A program made the translations under genes and the position numbers. Under the pieces are notes generated by a model. That model was not told where the DNA came from, ran no database searches, and worked only from the letters and a program-made list of their open reading frames with translations. Below, in pieces: positions 43,118 to 58,500 of a stretch of 58,500 nucleotides of DNA. The stretch spans positions 6,213,989 to 6,272,488 of the forward strand of contig CM022669.1 in the NCBI GenBank assembly GCA_012295275.1, written 5' to 3'. The stretch is from Chrysomallon squamiferum. Lineage: Eukaryota; Mollusca; Gastropoda; Neomphalida; Peltospiridae. Each line of letters opens with the position of its first letter. The first letter of the stretch is position 1.

Positions 43118-43877
43118 GCTGACCCTGGAAAACAGTGCATCGATGTCACGATTCAATCTAATAATCTAGCTGCGTTATAGTTGTGAATAATCAACGTAGC
43201 TTTCCTTTTCATATTTTGTTTCGATTTTTTTTTTTTTTTAAAGTTGTCTTTGTTGACTTGATTTTTGTCCAAAATGTCGGATATCTAATGCTGAGATTTT
43301 GCCGCGTCAATCTGCACTGCTTATTTGTTATAAACAATTTTATAACAATACTGCTCCCGAAGAATTTCAATCAAGATAACGCCAACATAGTCTTGAACAA
43401 ACAGCTAGCACCTGGTTTTAAGATAAAAGTGTTTTGAAAAAGCATGTTCTAATTAGCAAGTTAAAAGTAAAGGAAAACTGTTAAGGTGTATTTAGAGATC
43501 TCGTAAATTTTCACTACGTCTAAATCTGGACGGGATTTATACGGAAATAGGATAACGACGATAAATGGTGTTTTCGTATCAACGCTTGGTGCACGCGATG
43601 GCAGTGAAGATATGTTTGTGGTCGGGTGTGAAGCACACGCATTCTTCAGTGACAGGTACGACAATAAACACCGAAAACAGACACACAAAGATACGGTCTT
43701 CACAATCTGATTGATAACACATCCACGTGGAGATAAAACAACTCGTGTATTTTGTTTTCCCCTATCGTCCAATTAAACCATGTTTGTTTCGCATTGACAG
43801 CTCCCGCGAGGTTTAGACATGAATAGAGAACAGGCACTGTGAACATCAGCAGAAATATAACTGCTTATATATAATTA

Positions 43878-43972
43878 GACAGACAGACAGACAGACAGAT
43901 AGCCAGACAGACAGAAATAAAGATAGATGGATAGATATAAATTTAGATAGATAGATAGATAGATAGATAGAT
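43878..43972. repeat. AGAC then GATA tetranucleotide repeats
   Basis: Tandem AGAC units followed by GATA units, separated by a short imperfect spacer. Confidence 0.9.
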
Positions 43973-44108
43973 ACAGATATAAATACAGATATGTAGACCT
44001 AGATAGAGCGAAGGGTATAACAAAAACAACGCTAACGACATCAATAACAAAATGATAATAATGATTATTGTATGGTGGTATGTGGATTCCTTCTGCTTGT
44101 GTTTATGT

Positions 44109-44149
<41 letters not shown>

Positions 44150-44549
44150 ATTAATTTAAGAGAAAAACAGAGATGCGGTAGAACAAAATTCTGCAAAATT
44201 TTCAAATTAAAAATATATGTCGTAAACACTGCCAAATGCGTGACTATCACCTTTTAGCTTTGTATAAGAAGAGATGATTTTTATAATTTATAACAAGAAT
44301 TAATAGAGATGTCTAGTACATTAATAATCTTTCCTATTAATCAGTGGAGGATGGTGTCTGTTTTCGACACTCACAGAAGAATTTCGTTAACAATTTGGCA
44401 TAATTTGGCATCTTGGCAAAAAGTGTGATGGCAAAATTGTGAGAAATTTTCTGATACAGATATCCGTCTGTTATTTTTTACTTTTTAAACGCGGAAAGTA
44501 CCTTTATTTCAATTTTAGTTCCATATAAATTACGTTCTAATATAATACA

Positions 44550-44555
44550 TTTATT
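44550..44555 (-). terminator. Candidate poly(A) signal of the IGFBP-domain gene
   Basis: TTTATT on the plus strand is AATAAA on the minus strand, about 257 bases past the stop at 44812. A second copy is at 44508-44503. Confidence 0.45.
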
Positions 44556-44660
44556 CAAGAATTAGTTGATAACAGTAAATTACAATTCAAAATGTCGGCT
44601 TCTTTGGCAGTCTTCCTCAATAATTTTGTCTGTCTCACTTTTTTCTCTCTCCCGTTCAGC

Positions 44661-44665
<5 letters not shown>

Positions 44666-44747
<82 letters not shown>
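44666..44747. repeat. CT microsatellite in the presumed 3' UTR of the IGFBP-domain gene
   Basis: About 80 bases of CT (GA in gene sense), starting about 65 bases after the stop codon and before the first candidate poly(A) signal, so probably transcribed. Confidence 0.9.
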
Positions 44748-44753
<6 letters not shown>

Positions 44754-44811
44754 ATTTGACTTTGCGCGTCTGTGTGCGTATTTATGTTTAAGTAGATGTA
44801 CATTACCAATG

Positions 44812-54002
<9,191 letters not shown>

Positions 54003-54835
54003 ACTTCGACAGCGAAGCCCGACCTCTGGCGCGGACGTAGAAAACTGAATATTTTCGCAAATATTTTAAAAATATTTTCGATGTCCAGTGTAAACAGAAA
54101 TCAACAGAAAGTTTGTAAGAATAGATATTTAAAAAAAAAAAAAAAATGAATAAAAAAAAAAAAAAAAAGAAAAAAGAATTCGTGATTAAATGAATCTGCT
54201 GTCACAACTCCATAAAAAAAAATTATTTTTAAAAAAAAAATGTCTTATTTCTTAAAAACAGCAGAACAAAAGTCTCTTCCGATAATGTAAATTAAATAAA
54301 AAAAATAAAATAAAATAAAATCTAATAAATAAATAAATACATATAGAAATATTTGAAAATAACTGCTAGTCTGAATGCTTGTTACAAACCTATTTTCCTC
54401 TCAAAACCTGTTAGTCTTGCTTCTCTTCGAAAAAAAAAAAAAAAGGAAAAGTAGAAAAAAAAAAAAAAAAAAAAAGACAGAAATTTTTACGTAGAAACAA
54501 AACCGCTTTAAAAAATCCTTTTGTTGTTATTGACAACTAGCATTCCCATCGTTGTCTTTTGCTTCTTTTTATTGTTGTAGTTCATATTTTTTTTCCTGGA
54601 ACAGCGCATATTTCGGTGACACTTGTAAATCATTTCATATTTACGGTTACAAAAGAGGTCCACTTTTAAAATGCTTCCAGAAACCGGTCCATCGTGTTCA
54701 AGCTGTGATTTTAAAACGGTCCATTTTGTTTTAAGTTCCCACTTAGAAAACTGTTCGTAAAGCGATTCAAAGTGTTGTCTCAGCGTTGTGTGCCGCCGTT
54801 TATACGCGCACTTGCCGACCGAATACCTGTTAGGC
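54003..54835 (-). promoter_or_regulatory. 5' flank of the IGFBP-domain gene
   Basis: Contains A runs at 54131-54168 and 54430-54475. The more complex part at 54490-54835 includes a 109-codon minus-strand open frame of doubtful meaning. The promoter is presumed to lie here or at the CRE palindrome just beyond. Confidence 0.3.
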
Positions 54836-54855
54836 ATTCCGTGACGTCACGGAAT
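54836..54855. promoter_or_regulatory. Perfect 20-bp palindrome with a full CRE
   Basis: ATTCCGTGACGTCACGGAAT is exactly self-complementary and centred on TGACGTCA, the consensus CREB/ATF site. It lies about 830 bases upstream of the IGFBP-domain start codon, in a GC-richer stretch. Confidence 0.65.
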
Positions 54856-54935
54856 TGCCCGGCTGATACCGTGATAGATTTCCGCAGTTGGTTAACGAAT
54901 GGAGAAAGTAACGAAACTGCAAGACATATGTATAT

Positions 54936-54937
54936 GT

Positions 54938-54982
<45 letters not shown>
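54936..54982. repeat. AT microsatellite
   Basis: More than 20 TA units, bounded by T-rich sequence. Confidence 0.9.
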
Positions 54983-54986
<4 letters not shown>

Positions 54987-55674
54987 CCTTTTTTCTTTTT
55001 CTTTTTTTCTTCTTTTTTTAACATAATAATAATTATAAATGTATCAGATCTGTTATTATTTCAAATAGAGACCCTATACCTTAGATATATCTATGTTGAA
55101 CGATTTTTCCACCGGTTTTTTTTCTTGTTTTTTTTCATTATTTGTTTCTTTCTTTATATTACGGTATGTTATGTTGCTTATTTATTTATTTATTCACTTT
55201 TTTATTTTATTTTATTATATATTTATATTTGTAATATATAGTTATTTTATTTTTTTAAAATTTTATTTCATTTCTTTTTGTTTTGTTTTGTTGTGTCGTG
55301 TATCAATGTGTATGCATTTTGTTATCTGTATATTTCTGCATGTATGTATGTATATATGTGAGTGTGTGTATGTGTGTGTGTAATATGTACTTCTGTGACT
55401 CTAAGATTATATGTATTTGTTTTAGTTTATGTGTGTATCAGTATGTGCTGTTCATGAGTTTTTTTTTTTATGTGAGTGTATTGAATAAAATTACTGAAAA
55501 GCTGGCAGTACAGTTTTGTTGCCTTTATTAATAGGTTATTACTACTATCATTTCCAGTACTACAACAGAAACTACCACTGAATCGTTACTACTTCTAGTA
55601 CAACTACCATTACTACTATAGCAATTGCTATCACGAATAGTACCATTATCATCGTCATCGTTTTTGTATATTAT

Positions 55675-55796
<122 letters not shown>

Positions 55797-56319
55797 AACC
55801 AGTGTATGTTGAAAGCATACAGAAATACGTTAGGTTAAGACAAATGGGGTCTGTACATTCCACAACGGACATTCATTCATCTCAGCTGTGTGAACACACA
55901 TCACGTGACCGCACCAAGAATTCCCATCGCTGTTATTTGTCCGAAACCGGTTGAATGAACTTGTAACCGCATCCGGCGAAACGAGAAAGCAAACTATGCC
56001 AAACAGTGATTTGTCTTTTTCTGGAAAACAAACACGTTTTTAAAAAAAAGCTCATTTATTTGTCGACTGCGAGCTCGTTGGAAATACTTTGAGGTTATGT
56101 TACAATTGCTAAAAGTCAACTCCGCCTTAAATAGACGATAAAACATTTGACTTATATGTGAAACCTAACAAGGCGGAAACAGCGCTGTATAAATAGTTTT
56201 TAAACCCCCAGAAAATATCTAAGGCATCGTCATTTTTTTTTTTTTTTTTTTTTTTTTTACCTTTCTGCCTATGCATCTTTGTTTCTCGAACTATGTACGT
56301 TTATATATTTGTGTAGTAT

Positions 56320-56620
56320 GTATGAATGTATATATGTTTCTAGATAAACTATGTAAGTATGTATGTATACATGTGTACATGTGCGTATGTATGTATGTGT
56401 GTACGTAGGTATTTATAGATGTATGTATGTATCTTATCTATGTGTGTATGTATGTATGTATGTATGTGTGTATGTATGCATGTATGTATGTATGTGTGTA
56501 TGTATGTATGTATATATGTATGTGTGTATGTATGTATGTGTGTGTGTATATATGTATGTATGTATGTATGTTTGTATATATATGTATGTGTGTATATGTG
56601 TGTGTGTATATGTATATATG
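56320..56620. repeat. TATG/TGTG tetranucleotide repeat field
   Basis: Interrupted TATG, TGTA and TGTG units over 300 bases, generating overlapping spurious Tyr/Val/Cys/Met frames. Confidence 0.9.
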
Positions 56621-56731
56621 TATTTATCACAGTTATGTAAACATTTACTCCCAGTTTTAACCTTCTCTTCTTCTTTCTTCTACATATGAACACACCGTAC
56701 ACATACAGATAAACACACAGTCACACACAGT

Positions 56732-56763
<32 letters not shown>

Positions 56764-57097
56764 TACACAAATAGAGACAAACACAGAAACAGACACATAT
56801 TAAAGTATCAGCGCTGGGTTACTGTTTTGTATTTTACTAGAATTAACTGTCTGCAGTTTTCTTGTCGCCAACACAGTTTGATGATAAAAGACGACTACGT
56901 CTGTCACGTCGATATCCGGTCTTGTACAGACACGAACTACAGCGACAGTGCGTCGAGTCGTTTATGTATCGTCCTGTACAACAATTACCTGATAATTGAA
57001 AATGAAGTAATTGTTTACGTCATTGCGACAACTTCAGTGCAGTGACAGATAACGATAACATTATTAACAGAAAAAAAAAAAAAAAAATCGCGAAATT

Positions 57098-57386
57098 ACG
57101 TCATAATATACGCCTAGCCATTTATTTGATTAATTAACAAAAAATTAGCTATTATACGTCAAATCGCTGGTTCCAGCCAATGAAAACAGTCAGTGACTGA
57201 CTTTTCATTATAATAAAATTGTTAAATACGTCAGCCGCAGGTTTTAGCCAATAAAAAATTATAAAAAAAAAAAAAGGATGGTAAGTAATTATAATAAAAT
57301 TGTTAAAAGCGTCATGCTCAGGTTTCGGCAAATGAGAATAAAAAACAGTTGCTGCTTACGTCAGTGTCCGGATTTTGACGAATGAG
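57098..57386. promoter_or_regulatory. Array of five CRE-half-site plus CCAAT-like modules
   Basis: ACGTCA-type words at 57098, 57156, 57228, 57309 (GCGTCA) and 57358 are each followed, 19-20 bases later, by a CCAAT-like word: GCCATT 57117, GCCAAT 57176, GCCAAT 57247, GCAAAT 57328, GACGAAT 57377. Four of the five also share GGTT or GGAT just before the second box. Fixed spacing between an ATF/CREB-like and an NF-Y-like site suggests a composite promoter. The target is unknown; a gene starting rightward near 57.4 kb is the simplest reading. Confidence 0.55.
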
Positions 57387-57535
57387 CATTCGTGATGTTT
57401 CGGCTCGGCAACACACCAACGCACGATCTACGAATCTAAACAAAGGTGTTTGCTTTAAAGAACGACTATTTGTTTCCCAAATTAATCAAGCGACGGCGAA
57501 CATCAAAGGAAAAGTTAACTAACAGGTGCACACAG
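57387..57535 (+). promoter_or_regulatory. Candidate non-coding first exon of a gene running off the right edge
   Basis: A GC-richer, repeat-free stretch directly after the CRE/CCAAT array, ending CACACAG before GTGAGC, a strong splice donor. Only a short open frame starts in it. No downstream exon was found before the window ends. Confidence 0.3.
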
Positions 57536-57720
57536 GTGAGCTATTTTTTTTTTGCATGACGCGAAAACTGGTTATATGGGATTCAGACAAGATTATTATA
57601 TTTTTTTTTCTAAAAAAATTATTAATTTAAGTGTACACAGAAGTAAAAGATTGTCAGTAAATCATCCATTTGAAATGTCCGTCTGTCCATGATACAGTGC
57701 TCGGATATGGTTTGTCTGTT

Positions 57721-57759
<39 letters not shown>

Positions 57760-57821
57760 TCTATTACTATTATTAGTTGTAGTAGTAGCTATTGCCACTA
57801 TATATATAATAGTTATAGTAG

Positions 57822-57870
<49 letters not shown>

Positions 57871-58179
57871 ACTATATATATATATATATATTCAATCTTG
57901 TATGATTGTAATTATTATTATATTTTGTTTTGGTGATAAAGCAGAAAACTAACAGGTATAATAATGATAGTAAATTAGTACACTGAAAGGTTTCTGATTT
58001 TATAAAATCCCTGTATTCGTTGTTGCACCAGTTAAGTTTGTTTTGTTTCTTTAGAAGTAGTAGTAGTAGGAGCAGCAGAAGTAGGAGCAGTAGTATATAT
58101 ATATATATATATATACTAATAAAAGTACTGAATAATAAATAATAAGAAGAAGGATAATGATGATGATGTTAAGATTTGT

Positions 58180-58243
<64 letters not shown>

Positions 58244-58500
58244 AAAATTATTTATTACGTGTCTGGTGAAAACAGACGGAGACTAAGAGAGAGAGACAGA
58301 GAAACAGAGATAGAAACTTTGAATTAGCGAAAGATGACTAACGGAGATGGAGAGACGGAAGTAAAGAGAGATTGATAGAAATAAAGAAAGTAAAAAAAAA
58401 AAAAAACATTCTAATAATAAAGGTGTTTTGCGCTTTCTATGTTGTGGGTGGAACATTTTTAAAAAGATATGTTTTCTTTATTATTATTATTATTATTATT
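57536..58500. other. Right-edge sequence with simple repeats
   Basis: TTTA repeats (about 57720-57760), an AT-GT-AT compound tract (about 57822-57892), an AGT/AGC field (58050-58095), a CT tract (58183-58240) and ATT units at the very end. No coding evidence. Confidence 0.6.
58183..58240. repeat. CT microsatellite
   Basis: About 58 bases of CT. Confidence 0.95.

Larger units (their letters stand above)
39936..44549. other. Repeat-rich intergenic sequence
   Basis: Mostly simple repeats: poly-T (about 40356-40388), CT tract (41850-41932), AT tract (42165-42194), TAAA units (42640-42680), a compound TAA/TAG/TTA tract (42970-43117), AGAC and GATA tracts (43878-43972) and a GA tract (44113-44147). 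The 42420-42600 and 43140-43860 parts are less repetitive, but I see no coding evidence in them. Confidence 0.55.

Noticed and set aside
43183-43437. 84-codon plus-strand frame in intergenic DNA
   Set aside because: Phe/Leu-rich from a poly-T run, no family resemblance, no splice context.

Overview
The window looks like nuclear DNA of a mollusc, most likely a cephalopod. It is strongly AT-rich. Genes are split into small exons by long introns with canonical GT-AG junctions. Microsatellites (TTA, CT/GA, CA, TATG, TTTA) fill much of the non-coding space. No prokaryotic gene layout, rRNA, tRNA or CRISPR array was seen. The cephalopod assignment is inferred from genome texture and protein divergence, not from a database match.

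Left part (1-40 kb): four recognisable protein genes. (1) A TM6SF1/2-family multi-pass membrane protein lies on the minus strand (coding 1063-5474, seven exons), with one apparent single-base frameshift in its first coding exon. (2) MRPL24, the mitochondrial large-subunit ribosomal protein uL24m, lies head-to-head with it on the plus strand (coding 6688-27986, five coding exons) and shares a ~0.5 kb 5' region. (3) Inside MRPL24's 19.3 kb first coding intron sits an intronless adenosine kinase (17074-18105, plus), with a candidate upstream exon at ~13.5 kb. The same intron carries a decayed transposon-like ORF at 9.4-10 kb. (4) Tail-to-tail with MRPL24 is the splicing factor SUGP1 (minus, 29150-39262). 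Fifteen exons join in one phase-consistent 1110-residue frame with a single recognisable SURP, a ULM motif and a G-patch, plus an arginine/serine-rich exon not expected from the vertebrate protein. TM6SF2 and SUGP1 are neighbours in human, so this may be an ancient linkage.

Right part (40-58.5 kb): dominated by simple repeats, with one gene. It is a secreted cysteine-rich protein on the minus strand (coding 44812-54002, three exons, 213 residues): signal peptide, a complete 12-cysteine IGFBP-type domain, and a basic 14-cysteine C-terminal half that I do not recognise. Its exons are hugged by microsatellites. A perfect 20-bp CRE palindrome lies ~0.83 kb upstream of its start. At 57.1-57.4 kb, five repeated modules pair a CRE-like half site with a CCAAT-like box at a fixed 19-20 bp spacing. 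They look like the promoter of a gene that begins near the right edge.

Splice junctions were assigned by eye from GT/AG signals, phase and family similarity. Transcription starts, UTR exons and promoter calls are inferences.
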